Below are positions 8,292-17,024 of a stretch of 64,000 bases of DNA, in pieces. Each line of letters opens with the position of its first letter. Within the stretch, counting starts at the first letter, position 1. The translations under genes and the position numbers were made by a program. The stretch is from Cohnella baijiui (GTDB taxonomy: Bacteria > Bacillota > Bacilli > Paenibacillales > Paenibacillaceae), in NCBI RefSeq assembly GCF_020731285.1, contig NZ_JAJFOW010000006.1, positions 124,001 to 188,000 on the forward strand, in the 5' to 3' direction. The notes beneath the pieces are model-generated. The model made no database searches. It saw only the letters and a list, made by a program, of their open reading frames with translations, and had not been told where the DNA came from.

Positions 8292-9595
8292 CCGATCATG
8301 TCTTTGCGGCGCAAATCCTCCCACGCCTGACGGACGGCCAGCTTCACGTGCGCATAGGTCAAACCTCCCTGCATATACGCAATATAAGGCTCGCGGATCG
8401 GCGCGTCGGCGGACAGCTCCAGGCTGCCTCCCTGAATAAAGGTGCCCGCCGCCATGATGACCGGACTCTCGTAGCCGGGCATGTCCCACGGCTCGGGAAC
8501 GACGTGCGCGTCGACGGCCGCCGCGCGCTGCACCGCCTGCACGAATGCGATGAGCGGTTCCGGCGAGCGGAAACGGATCGCTTGAATGAGGTCGGTACGC
8601 GGATCGTTCCACTTCGGATGCGTCTCGAACCCGAGCGTTTCGAAAACGGCGGCCGCAAAAATGCTTCCTTTCACCGCCTGGCTCACGAGCAGCGGCGCGA
8701 GAAACAGTCCTTGGTAAAGCGAACGCGTCGTCCCGAGCATCGCACCGACTTCGCCCCCGATCCCCGGGGCCGTCAGCCGGTACGCGGCCAGCTCCACGAG
8801 ATCGGCCCTGCCCGCGATGTATCCCCCGCTAGCCGCCAGCCCGCCGCCCGGGTTTTTGATCAACGAGCCCGCGATCAGATCGACGCCGACCTGCGGCGGC
8901 TCGAGTGCTTCCGTAAATTCGCCATAGCAATTGTCGACGAAAATGATCGCGTCCGGCTTCAGCCGCCGCAGCCGCTCCGTCATGTCGCGGATGTCGTCGA
9001 TCGTAAACGACGGCCGCCAGTCGTAGCCGCGCGAACGCTGAATGGCGAATACGCGGGTCCGGTCGGTCACGGCGCGCGCGACGCCATCCCAATCGACCCG
9101 CCCGTCCGCTTCGAGCGGCACGGCCGAGGACGCGATGCCCCAGTCGGCCAGCGACCCCCTGCCGTCGCCGGGCTTGCCGATGACGTTGTGCAGCGTGTCG
9201 TAGGGCTGCCCGGTGACGAACAGCAGCTCATCCCCGGGACGCAAAACGCCGAATAGCGCCGTGCCGATCGTATGCGTGCCGGAGACGAAGTGAGGCCGCA
9301 CGAGCGCCGCCTCCGCGCCGAAAACGTCCGCGTATACGAGATCCAGCACCTCGCGCCCGCGGTCGTTGTAGCCGTATCCCGTCGAGGATGCGAAGTGATA
9401 GTCGCTTACTTTGTGTGCCTGAAAGGCGCGAATGACCTTCCATTGATTTCGTTCGGCCATGCGGTCCATGGCCTGAAGCTGCGAAGCGGCCAACCGTTCG
9501 GCCGTATCGGCCATCGTATCCCATTGCGTTTCCATGCGATCGTTCGTCATGCCTCTCTCGTTCCCCATTCCGGTCTTTGTCATGTCCGTTCGCAT
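8288..9595 (-). CDS. PLP-dependent YnbB/aluminium-resistance family enzyme
   Basis: Pyridoxal-phosphate fold-type I protein of about 435 residues, related to cystathionine beta-lyase/methionine gamma-lyase and long annotated as aluminium resistance protein. Visible features are the YHFASSTGYGYND stretch near residue 50 and FVSGTHTIGTALFG (phosphate-binding region). FVDNCYGEF carries the Asp that pairs with the pyridine nitrogen, and LIKNPGGGLAASGGY carries the probable PLP lysine. The ATG at 9595 is preferred (GGGAG about 8 bases upstream), but in-frame ATGs at 9583, 9568, 9550 and 9535 are possible. The order hflX-ynbB-glnR-glnA is the same as in Bacillus subtilis. The true substrate is not known. 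Confidence 0.87.
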   Translation of the reverse strand: MRTDMTKTGMGNERGMTNDRMETQWDTMADTAERLAASQLQAMDRMAERNQWKVIRAFQAHKVSDYHFASSTGYGYNDRGREVLDLVYADVFGAEAALVRPHFVSGTHTIGTALFGVLRPGDELLFVTGQPYDTLHNVIGKPGDGRGSLADWGIASSAVPLEADGRVDWDGVARAVTDRTRVFAIQRSRGYDWRPSFTIDDIRDMTERLRRLKPDAIIFVDNCYGEFTEALEPPQVGVDLIAGSLIKNPGGGLAASGGYIAGRADLVELAAYRLTAPGIGGEVGAMLGTTRSLYQGLFLAPLLVSQAVKGSIFAAAVFETLGFETHPKWNDPRTDLIQAIRFRSPEPLIAFVQAVQRAAAVDAHVVPEPWDMPGYESPVIMAAGTFIQGGSLELSADAPIREPYIAYMQGGLTYAHVKLAVRQAWEDLRRKDMIG

Positions 9596-9662
9596 TCCGA
9601 ATCTCCCAAGCAAAAAAAACGGCCCCGCCGCCGAAGGACGACGAAGCCGATGCGTTACCCGC

Positions 9663-11018
9663 TCAAACTTCCGCTTCCGATGCCGCCGGCTGCGCGATTG
9701 GCTCCGCCCGGAATGGCTCCAGCGGGCCTCCCCACTTCTCCATGTCGACCGGATTGACGCGCAGCGTGAGCACCACGTCCTCTTCCTCGGTATCCCGCAC
9801 CAGCACGTCCCCGACCCGGTACGCAAGCGCGGAGAGATCCCCGCGCGAGGCAGGCAGCCGCAGCTTGACGACGCCACCCAGAAGCTTGTCCTCGATCCGG
9901 TGCAGCAGGCGGTCCAAATCTTGTCGGTCGAACGCGCTGAGCCGGACCGCGTCGGCGCCGCCGACGAGCAGTCCGATCGCCGCGGCGGGCACCTGGTCGA
10001 TCTTGTTGTACACGATCAGCGTCGGCTTGCCGGCCGCCCCCAGCTCGCCCAGCACCTCCTCGACGACGGCCTGCTGCCGGTCCCGCATCGGAGAAGACGC
10101 ATCCACCACGTGCAGCAGCAGATCGGCCTCGTTCGCCTCCTCCAGCGTGGCGCGGAAGGCTGCGACGAGATCGTGCGGCAGGTTCTGAATAAAGCCGACG
10201 GTGTCGGTCAGCAGCACTTCCTTGCTGCTTGGGAGCCGTAGCGCCCGGGTCGTCGGATCCAGCGTCGCGAACAGCTTGTCCTCGGCAAGCACGTCGGCCG
10301 AGGTGAGCTGACGAAGCAGCGTCGACTTGCCGGCATTGGTGTAGCCGACGAGCGCGACCTGCACGACGCCGGCTTTTTTGCGGCGCTCGCGGTGAAGGTG
10401 GCGGTGCGCGACGACTTCCCGTAGCTGCCGCTTCAGCTCCCCGATCCGGTTGCGGATATGCCGGCGGTCGGTTTCCAGTTTCGTCTCCCCCGGTCCCCGC
10501 GTGCCGATGCCGCCGCCCAGCCGGGACAGATTCACCCCTTGGCCGGACAGCCGCGGCAGCAAGTAGGTGAGCTGAGCCAGCTCGACCTGCAGGATGCCTT
10601 CGCGCGTCTTGGCGCGTCCCGCGAAAATATCGAGAATGAGCTGTGTGCGGTCGATGATTTTGACGTCGAGCTCGGCTTCGAGATTGCGGACCTGCGCGCC
10701 GGACAGCTCCTGGTCGAAGATCGCCGTCGTTACGCCTTCCGCCGCGATCGCGGCCTTCAGCTCCTGCGCCTTGCCTTTGCCGACGAACCACTTGGTATCC
10801 GGGACATCGCGATTTTGCATAATTTGCCCGGCAACTTCGACGCCGGCCGTCTCCGCGAGATGAACCAGCTCCTGCAACGAGTGCTTCGGATCGGAGCCGG
10901 ACCGCCGGACTTCGTCGGTCACCAGGCTCACCAGCAGCGCCCGTTCGCGAAGGTCCGCTCCGGTATCGTACGTATTTTGCTTCATATCGGGTAAGAGAGC
11001 CTCCATCGGTTGAGACAT
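9663..11018 (-). CDS. hflX: Ribosome-splitting GTPase HflX
   Basis: GTPase that binds the 50S subunit and can split stalled ribosomes. The 451 residues show the N-terminal HflX domain with the conserved glycine-rich linker SRLGGGIGTRGPGETKLE around residue 185. The G domain carries GYTNAGKS (G1), DTVGFIQNLP (G3) and NKID (G4), and a C-terminal extension of about 80 residues follows. The ATG at 11018 has only a weak ribosome site; an in-frame ATG 11 codons later has GGAGG but at a long 14-base spacing. It lies between spoVK and ynbB on the same strand, as in Bacillus subtilis (ynbA). Confidence 0.95.
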   Translation of the reverse strand: MSQPMEALLPDMKQNTYDTGADLRERALLVSLVTDEVRRSGSDPKHSLQELVHLAETAGVEVAGQIMQNRDVPDTKWFVGKGKAQELKAAIAAEGVTTAIFDQELSGAQVRNLEAELDVKIIDRTQLILDIFAGRAKTREGILQVELAQLTYLLPRLSGQGVNLSRLGGGIGTRGPGETKLETDRRHIRNRIGELKRQLREVVAHRHLHRERRKKAGVVQVALVGYTNAGKSTLLRQLTSADVLAEDKLFATLDPTTRALRLPSSKEVLLTDTVGFIQNLPHDLVAAFRATLEEANEADLLLHVVDASSPMRDRQQAVVEEVLGELGAAGKPTLIVYNKIDQVPAAAIGLLVGGADAVRLSAFDRQDLDRLLHRIEDKLLGGVVKLRLPASRGDLSALAYRVGDVLVRDTEEEDVVLTLRVNPVDMEKWGGPLEPFRAEPIAQPAASEAEV

Positions 11019-11190
11019 GACATGTTATTCTTACCCCGAACCGCGCGACGCGATTGGCCGCCGATCAGGCGTTAAGGGCGGCGCTCTCGGGGAAGCGCAG
11101 CGAAGGTCCGGTTTCTATCCTTTCCCAAACGGCGCAAAAAAAGCGAGGCCGACGCGCACCGCTTGCTGCAGCGAGGCCGATTCGCCGCCG

Positions 11191-12204
11191 TTACGGCGGC
11201 GAGGCGGCGCCGGGCGCAGGCTGGGGCGTCCCCGCCGGGGACGAAAGACGCAGATCCTCGGGGCGCAGGCCGACGAGCTCCTGCCGCCCGGGAGAGTCCA
11301 CGGGGTACATCTGCAGCAGCCGGACGGCTTGGTTGCGGATTGCCCGCTCCAACACATTCCGCACGAATCGGGCGTTGCTGAAGTGGTAGATCGCCTCGCC
11401 CTTCTCCTGCAGCACCAACTGGCGAAGTTTGAAGAGCGACTGCGGCATCAGGACGTAATCCCGCTCGCGCGCCATGCCTTCGGCGATCTGCACGAGCTGG
11501 TCGATGCTGTAATCGGGAAACTCCATCTGGATCGGGAACCGTGAGGGCAGTCCCGGATTGGTCAGCATGAACATGTCGATCTCCATCGTATAGCCGGCGA
11601 GAATCAGGACGAATTGATTTTTGTAGTCTTCCATCGCCTTCACGAGCGTGTCGATCGCTTCCTTGCCGAAGTCCTTTTCCCCGCCTCTCGCGAGACTGTA
11701 GGCCTCGTCGACGAACAGGACGCCGCCCAGCGCCTTCTTTACGAGATCCCGCGTCTTCTGCGCCGTATGGCCGATGTATTCGCCGACGAGATCGGCGCGC
11801 TCCACTTCGACCAGATGGCCCTTGGCGAGCAGGCCCATCCCCTGGAACAGCTTCGCGAGCAGCCGCGCGACCGTCGTCTTGCCCGTTCCCGGATTTCCCT
11901 TGAAGATCATGTGGTACACGTGCGCTTGGCTGTGCAGGCCGGCCTCTCCTCGATATTGTGCGATCTGGAGAAGAGCGTATATCTCGTAGACGAGCTCCTT
12001 GACGTTGTCGAGTCCGACCATGCGGTCGAGCTCCTTCTGCCACTCCGACCAGGGTCCGTTCGCAGGGAGGCTCCGTGCCGACGCCGGGGGCTCGGACGGC
12101 GAGCCAGCGGCCGGCGCCGCGTCATGGCTCCGCAATACGACGTTGATTTGCCGGGAAGGCCGAGCAGCCGCGGCATCCCGCGTCCCCGTAGCTCTCGTGT
12201 TCAT
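11191..12204 (-). CDS. spoVK: Stage V sporulation protein K, AAA+ ATPase
   Basis: AAA+ ATPase of the CbbX/SpoVK type needed for late spore maturation in Bacillus. The 337 residues have a low-complexity N-terminus of about 50 residues, then the AAA core with Walker A KGNPGTGKTT, Walker B GVLFVDEAY, sensor 1 in VLILAGYT and the arginine-containing NPGLPSRFP segment. A helical lid and a Pro/Ala-rich tail follow. The ATG at 12204 is chosen because GGGGTGG lies 8 bases upstream; an in-frame GTG 4 codons earlier overlaps that site. Its presence supports a spore-forming host. Confidence 0.92.
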   Translation of the reverse strand: MNTRATGTRDAAAARPSRQINVVLRSHDAAPAAGSPSEPPASARSLPANGPWSEWQKELDRMVGLDNVKELVYEIYALLQIAQYRGEAGLHSQAHVYHMIFKGNPGTGKTTVARLLAKLFQGMGLLAKGHLVEVERADLVGEYIGHTAQKTRDLVKKALGGVLFVDEAYSLARGGEKDFGKEAIDTLVKAMEDYKNQFVLILAGYTMEIDMFMLTNPGLPSRFPIQMEFPDYSIDQLVQIAEGMARERDYVLMPQSLFKLRQLVLQEKGEAIYHFSNARFVRNVLERAIRNQAVRLLQMYPVDSPGRQELVGLRPEDLRLSSPAGTPQPAPGAASPP

Positions 12205-12268
12205 CGCGCTTTCCACCCCGCAGACGAATGTCGACGAAATTGCCGCATTATCAATCTATTCGGAGCGG

Positions 12269-12943
12269 TCAGGCGGCATGCAACAACCACTTCTGTCCCA
12301 GCCATTTTGTATAGGCAAGCACTTCCCGGGTCCGGTGGTAGGCCATGTTCAAGACATGGGACAGCGTCACCTGCACCTGCACATCCCGATAGCCGAGCGT
12401 GCGCGCGATATCCAGCGCGCGCGCGCCGTGGTACTGGTGCGTAACGACGACGGCCGTCCGCCAGCCGCGTTCGTCCATGATCGCCCGGGAAAAGAGCAAA
12501 TTCTCGTAGGTGCTTCGGGAGGCGTCATCAAGCACGATCGCGTCCGCCGGAACCCCGTGGGAGAGCAAATAATCGCGCATTCCTTCGGCCTCCGTAACCG
12601 TCGCTCCGCCGGCGTCGAGCCCGCCGGATACGATGAAGCGGTCGAACGTCCCCGCCTTGTACAGCGAAAGCGCCAAATCCAGCCTTTCCTGGAGCCCCGG
12701 GCTCGGCCTGTCGTTCCAGAGCCTGGCGCCGAGCACGATGCCGACGTCCGCGCGGTGCGGCTTTGCCCCTGCGGGCGCTCCGTCAAATCGGGCGATATGA
12801 ACGTAGATCGCCGTGCACCAGGCCGCCAGCGCGAGCAGCCCGACAAGCGCGGTCCAAGCGATGACGCGGAGGAAGCGTCGCCGCTTCGGCCGTCGAACGG
12901 CGGCAAGACGGCGTTGCGCCGAATCCGGTCGCTCCGCGTTCAT
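12269..12943 (-). CDS. YdcF/SanA-like DUF218 membrane protein
   Basis: About 224 residues: a basic N-terminus, one transmembrane helix (about residues 24-46) and an extracytoplasmic DUF218 domain. Typical DUF218 elements are VGIVLGARLW, FIVSGGLD, EAEGMRDYL and the conserved glutamate/asparagine in STYENLLFS. Relatives (ElyC, SanA, YdcF) are linked to cell-envelope polysaccharide or vancomycin tolerance, but the reaction is unknown. The ATG at 12943 overlaps the end of the upstream DUF402 gene by 4 bases, suggesting translational coupling; an in-frame GTG at 12961 has no ribosome site. Confidence 0.87.
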   Translation of the reverse strand: MNAERPDSAQRRLAAVRRPKRRRFLRVIAWTALVGLLALAAWCTAIYVHIARFDGAPAGAKPHRADVGIVLGARLWNDRPSPGLQERLDLALSLYKAGTFDRFIVSGGLDAGGATVTEAEGMRDYLLSHGVPADAIVLDDASRSTYENLLFSRAIMDERGWRTAVVVTHQYHGARALDIARTLGYRDVQVQVTLSHVLNMAYHRTREVLAYTKWLGQKWLLHAA

Positions 12944-13500
12944 CTCGTCCCGTTCTCCCACCCGAGCCGTTCGAGGAACAGCTTGCGGTGCTGCAGGCTA
13001 AGTTCAAAGTAAGGAAATTTTTTCTGCCGGATCAGCGACAGCAGCCGATTGGCCGTACGCTGCGCCATCGCGGAATCGCGGGCGGTAATATGACCCTCGT
13101 CGAGCGCCTCCTCCAGCTCGTCCTCGTCCAATAGCAGCGTCTCACCGCTCGGGAGGACGACGATGTCCAGGTACAAGTCGTCGAACCAGGGCACTTGCTG
13201 ATCGGTGAGCCCCTGCGTCTTGCAGATGTCGATGTACCATTGCACGACGTTGCCTTTGTCGTCGAACATCGTCGTGACGACGAAGTGCTCGCCGCGGGGG
13301 AAGTGCTGCGTCCACAAATAACCCTTGTCCGCCAGGCACATCCGCTTGCCGTTGTACTCCTTCCAGAGCGGATCGCGCAGCTCGTGGATGCGGTACAGCG
13401 TGACGAAACCGCGGAAGTAAGGCTCATCCATCGGAATGCAGGCGTAGCTCTTCTTCAATATTCGGCGCCAATTGGCCCGGTCCGAAAATTTACGTTTCAT
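12940..13500 (-). CDS. DUF402 protein, YgaC/Ntdp-type nucleoside phosphatase
   Basis: 186-residue cytosolic protein of the DUF402 family (UPF0374). In Staphylococcus and Bacillus these proteins hydrolyse nucleoside tri- and diphosphates, so that activity is inferred here. Visible family signatures are DEPYFRGFVTLYRIHELRDP near residue 25, KGYLWTQHFP, NVVQWYIDICK, and the acidic metal-binding run FDDLYLDIVVLPSGETLLLD followed by DEDELEEALDEG. Its stop overlaps the start of the DUF218 gene by 4 bases, so the two are probably co-expressed. Confidence 0.9.
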   Translation of the reverse strand: MKRKFSDRANWRRILKKSYACIPMDEPYFRGFVTLYRIHELRDPLWKEYNGKRMCLADKGYLWTQHFPRGEHFVVTTMFDDKGNVVQWYIDICKTQGLTDQQVPWFDDLYLDIVVLPSGETLLLDEDELEEALDEGHITARDSAMAQRTANRLLSLIRQKKFPYFELSLQHRKLFLERLGWENGTR

Positions 13501-13597
13501 AGTCCTCTCTCGTTCCCAAATGCAGATTTACACAAAGCTTACCACAACTTACCGTCCGTCACCAGTTGACGGCGCGGGCAGCCGGGCGAATGCCGTC

Positions 13598-14038
13598 TCA
13601 GACCAGCGCGTGGCGCATGCGGACGTGCAAAATGCCGGCGTCGAGGAATGTCTCGTCCGACACCTTCTCGTATCCGAGCTTGGCGTAGAACGCCTCCGCG
13701 CTGCACTGCGCGTCCAGGATCGCTTCCGTGCAGCCGCGCGCCGCGGCGTCGGCTTCCATAGCCCGCACGAGCAGGCGTCCGACCGATTTGCCGCGATGAT
13801 CGGCCAGCACCGCGATGCGTTGGAGCTTGGCGGCTCCGGGCTTGTACGGGCGCCATCGCGCAGCGCCGATCGGCGTCTCGCCGTCCAGCGCGAGGAAGTG
13901 GCGGCAGGCGTCGGGAGAAGCATCGAACTCGTCCACTTCGAGGTCCATGGGAACCCCCTGCTCCCGGACGAACACTTCCGTGCGGATGCGAAGGCCGGCG
14001 GCCAGTTGTTCGGAATCGTTTACGGCGATACAGTTCAT
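13598..14038 (-). CDS. GNAT-family N-acetyltransferase
   Basis: Cytosolic acetyl-CoA-dependent acetyltransferase of about 146 residues. The acetyl-CoA pyrophosphate loop is visible as RIAVLADHRGKSVGRLLV near residue 78, and EAILDAQCSAEAFYAKLGY near residue 108 is the usual C-terminal motif B. The N-terminal RIRTEVFVREQGVP is typical of the ElaA/YitI subgroup. The ATG at 14038 is preferred (AAGGAG 9 bases upstream) over one at 14080. Substrate is unknown. Confidence 0.88.
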   Translation of the reverse strand: MNCIAVNDSEQLAAGLRIRTEVFVREQGVPMDLEVDEFDASPDACRHFLALDGETPIGAARWRPYKPGAAKLQRIAVLADHRGKSVGRLLVRAMEADAAARGCTEAILDAQCSAEAFYAKLGYEKVSDETFLDAGILHVRMRHALV

Positions 14039-14068
14039 GTTGAATGGCTCCTTGTCTGAAGAGATGGC

Positions 14069-14099
14069 AAAGGGGAACAAGCGTCATCGCTTGCTCCCC
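14069..14099 (-). terminator. Hairpin downstream of the penicillin-binding protein gene
   Basis: GGGGAGCAAGCG pairs with CGCTTGTTCCCC around a 4-base loop, followed on the minus strand by only three T. It lies 18 bases after the stop codon, so it is a plausible but T-poor terminator. Confidence 0.55.
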
Positions 14100-14117
14100 T
14101 TCCGGATGTGCGTTCGT

Positions 14118-16592
14118 TCAAGGCGTCGGGGTCGGGGTCAGATCCGTCGCCCCGCCTCGGTCTCCGCGTTGACCCACCGCCGGCGCGTTCGTCGGCGTCG
14201 GGGTCGGCGACGGCGGCGGCGTCTCGCCTCCCGGTGGCGGCGTCACTTCTCCCGGCGGCGGTGTCACTTCTCCCGGCGGAGGCGACTCGCCGTCCGGCGG
14301 AGGCGTCTCCTCCGGCGGAGGCGTCTCCTCCGGCGGAGGCGTTTCTTCCAATCCGGTCGTAACCGTGATGGTCACCTGGTTGGACTCCGCGCCTTCCGTC
14401 TTGGTCGATGCTTGGTAAGGTCTGACGTAGTAAGTGTACGTCATCTCGGGCAGGATTGCCATATCCTCGTAAGCCGGCGTATACGATTCGGCGAGCAGGC
14501 TGAACTTGGACTCGCCGTCGGCTTTGCGGTAGATCTTGTATGTGACCTCGTCCCCTTGGACCGCCGACCAGCCCAGATCGATGGCCACTTGCTGATCGTC
14601 GTACGTCCCGCTCAAATCCTTGATCCCTTCCGGCGGCTTCGTCTCTTGTACGTTCTTCGGTTCCGGGAAGCTGAGCTTCTCGTGACCGGAGAGCGCTTTG
14701 GACATGACTTGGGAGAACAGGGCGGCCGCCTGGCCGCTGCTCTTTTGCACGTAGTGATCTTTGTCCGTCTTGTCGTATCCCATCCAGACGGCCGCCGTCC
14801 ACTCGGGTGTATAGCCGACGAACCAAACGTCGCGGTTGCCGCTCGATTTGACGCCCGGGATGCCGAGCTGGGTCGTGCCCGTCTTGCCGGCTACGGTCCG
14901 GCCGTTCATTTGCGCCTTCGTCCCCGTACCGCCCGAGACGACGCCTTTCAGGATGTCGGTCACGTAGTAGGCCGTCGTGTCTTTGATGACCTGCTTGGCG
15001 TTGTTCTTGACCGTGTAGACCGGCTCTTTGGACCCGTTTTCGATCTTCAGAATGCTGTGCGGATCCTGGAGCTGGCCGCCGTTCGCGAACGTGCCGTACG
15101 CGCGCGCCATCTGAATCGGGGTGACCCCCTTCGTCAAACCGCCGAGCGCGATCGCGAGGTTGCGGTCGTCCTTGTCGAGCGTGATGCCGAGTTTGTCCGC
15201 GAACTTGATGCCCGTGGATACGCCGATCTCGTTAAGCAGCCAGACGGCCGGCTGGTTCCGGGATTCGCGGATCGCTTCCTTCATACTCACGGCGCCGATA
15301 TACTTTTTGCCGTTGGAGTCGGTCGGACAATACTTGCCTTTGTCGTAACAGATTTTGTCGTCGCGGAGCGTCGACCACGGGAAGTAGTCCCCCGATTCGA
15401 TCGCCGGGCCGTACGAGACGATCGGCTTGAACGAGGAGCCCGGCTGCCGCCCTTTGGTCACCCGGTTCCACCCGTTGCGCTCGTAGTCGCGTCCGCCGAC
15501 CATCGCCTTGAGCGAGCCGTCGTGCTGATCCATGATCACCATGGCGCCCTGGATCGGGATCTCGTCCTTGCTCTTCTCGAAGTTCGAATCTTTGGCGAAT
15601 GCCGCTTCCATCGCTTCCTGCGCGGGAATGTCGATCGTCGTATAGATCGTATAGCCGCCGGTCAGAAGTTCCTCTTCCTCCAGCCCCAGCACCTTCTGGG
15701 CCTCGTCCACGACATAGTCGGTAAAGGAAGCGAACTTGCCGCGCTGATCCTTCGGCACGACCGACGGATCGTAGTCGACGGCGGCCGCTTGGGCGCGCTC
15801 TTCTTCGGTGATCAGCCCTTGGTCCTCCATCAGCTTCAGAATGACGCCGCGGCGTTCCTTGGACTTCTCCGGATCCTTGACCGGATTGTAGATGTTCGGC
15901 CCCTTCGGTATGCCCGCCAGCGTGGCGATCTGCCACAGCTCCAGCTTGTTCAGGTCCCCGACGTTGAAATAATACTTGGCGGCGGTTTTGATGCCGTATT
16001 GGCCTTTGCCGAAGTAAATCCGGTTCAAATACAGCTCCAGAATCTCTTCCTTCGACTTGTGGTTCTCGAGGGCGAGCGCAATCGACGCTTCGGTGCCTTT
16101 GCGGAACCAGGTCTTGTCGGAGCTCAGGAACAGGTTGCGCGCCAGCTGCTGCGTGATCGTGCTGGCGCCTTCGGCCATGCTGCGGGCGACGACGTCCTTG
16201 ACGAGCGCCCGGCCGATGCCCCACAAGTCGACGCCGCCGTGTTCGTAGAACCGCTTGTCCTCCGTCGCGACGAAGGCGTCCTGCACTTTTTTCGGGATGT
16301 CTTTGAATTGAATATATTCCCGGTTCCCTTCGGCGACGGACAGCTTGGAGATTTCCTTGCCGTTCGCGTCCGCGATAATGGTGGCCCGGTCCATGTTGTT
16401 CAGCTTGTTTTCGTTGGTGGCCAGGATGCGCTCGCCGTTCAGGATGACGAGCAGATAGCCGACGACCGCGCATACGACCGCGAACAAGACGACGAAAAAT
16501 AGCCAGATGAAGGCGGCGCGCTTGCGGTTTTTGCGCTTGGGAGCCTTCGAACGCCTGTCCTGTCCTTTGCTCTTCTTAGCTGTCGGTGCCAT
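14118..16592 (-). CDS. Class A penicillin-binding protein (PBP1A-like), Fn3 and Pro-rich tail
   Basis: Bifunctional peptidoglycan synthase of 824 residues. A cytosolic basic tail and one transmembrane helix (about residues 27-50) come first. The GT51 glycosyltransferase follows, with VATEDKRFYEHGGVD (catalytic Glu) and GASTITQQLARN. The transpeptidase has the SxxK serine in PGSSFKP near residue 410, SRN near residue 470 and KTGTT near residue 580. A fibronectin type III-like domain covers about residues 640-730. The tail of roughly 90 residues is Pro/Glu/Thr-rich with repeated EETPPP and GEVTPPP units and probably spans the wall. AGGGGAG precedes the ATG. The gene appears monocistronic. Confidence 0.95.
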   Translation of the reverse strand: MAPTAKKSKGQDRRSKAPKRKNRKRAAFIWLFFVVLFAVVCAVVGYLLVILNGERILATNENKLNNMDRATIIADANGKEISKLSVAEGNREYIQFKDIPKKVQDAFVATEDKRFYEHGGVDLWGIGRALVKDVVARSMAEGASTITQQLARNLFLSSDKTWFRKGTEASIALALENHKSKEEILELYLNRIYFGKGQYGIKTAAKYYFNVGDLNKLELWQIATLAGIPKGPNIYNPVKDPEKSKERRGVILKLMEDQGLITEEERAQAAAVDYDPSVVPKDQRGKFASFTDYVVDEAQKVLGLEEEELLTGGYTIYTTIDIPAQEAMEAAFAKDSNFEKSKDEIPIQGAMVIMDQHDGSLKAMVGGRDYERNGWNRVTKGRQPGSSFKPIVSYGPAIESGDYFPWSTLRDDKICYDKGKYCPTDSNGKKYIGAVSMKEAIRESRNQPAVWLLNEIGVSTGIKFADKLGITLDKDDRNLAIALGGLTKGVTPIQMARAYGTFANGGQLQDPHSILKIENGSKEPVYTVKNNAKQVIKDTTAYYVTDILKGVVSGGTGTKAQMNGRTVAGKTGTTQLGIPGVKSSGNRDVWFVGYTPEWTAAVWMGYDKTDKDHYVQKSSGQAAALFSQVMSKALSGHEKLSFPEPKNVQETKPPEGIKDLSGTYDDQQVAIDLGWSAVQGDEVTYKIYRKADGESKFSLLAESYTPAYEDMAILPEMTYTYYVRPYQASTKTEGAESNQVTITVTTGLEETPPPEETPPPEETPPPDGESPPPGEVTPPPGEVTPPPGGETPPPSPTPTPTNAPAVGQRGDRGGATDLTPTPTP
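14221..14350 (-). repeat. Short in-frame repeats encoding the PBP proline-rich tail
   Basis: Three 18-bp units encode EETPPP and two 21-bp units encode GEVTPPP, in a strongly GC-rich stretch. Copy number could vary by slippage without a frameshift because both unit lengths are multiples of three. Confidence 0.8.
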
Positions 16593-16650
16593 TTGGATCT
16601 CCCCTTTTCCACTTTGTCCTGCATTTCTCTATTTACGTCATACCCGCTTC

Positions 16651-16679
16651 AAAAGAAGAACAACCCGACGAACGGGTTG
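16651..16679 (-). terminator. Terminator after hfq
   Basis: On the minus strand CAACCCG pairs with CGGGTTG around a 5-base loop and is followed by TTCTTCTTTT. Confidence 0.8.
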
Positions 16680-16756
16680 CTCGGTGGCCGGACTATTCCG
16701 TTAGACGCGAAAGGGGGGCGAAAGGTTTCATTCTCTTCCGCGAGGGACGCCTGCGA

Positions 16757-16999
16757 TTAGGCGTCCGCTCCCGTGTCCTGCTGCTGAAGGGATACGTTGC
16801 GCTGCGGCGTAAACGTGCTGATGGCATGCTTGTATACCATCTGCTGCCGCCCTTCGCTGTCGATGACGATCGTAAAGTTGTCGAAGGCGCGTACGACGCC
16901 GCGGATTTGGAATCCGTTGGTCAGATAGACCGTGACCGGAATGCTGTCTTTGCGCAGCTGATTCAAAAACGTATCCTGGATGTTAATGGACTTGTTCAT
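16757..16999 (-). CDS. hfq: RNA chaperone Hfq
   Basis: 80-residue Sm-like protein forming a hexameric ring that binds small RNAs and mRNAs. The Sm1 segment ([21 protein letters not shown]) and Sm2 segment ([10 protein letters not shown], containing the conserved YKHAIS) are intact. The C-terminal tail is short, as usual in Gram-positive bacteria. The ATG at 16999 is chosen over one at 17014 because GGGGGA lies about 7 bases upstream of it. It directly follows miaA, a neighbourhood seen widely in bacteria. A small 8-bp hairpin overlaps its stop codon (16745-16766). Confidence 0.96.
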   Translation of the reverse strand: MNKSINIQDTFLNQLRKDSIPVTVYLTNGFQIRGVVRAFDNFTIVIDSEGRQQMVYKHAISTFTPQRNVSLQQQDTGADA

Positions 17000-17024
17000 T
17001 GCCGTATCCCCCATCGCCTAATGA

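Noticed and set aside
13815..16502. 895-codon open frame on the plus strand
   Set aside because: It lies antisense to the penicillin-binding protein and acetyltransferase genes and has Arg-rich composition with no motif. It is a by-product of GC-rich codon use.
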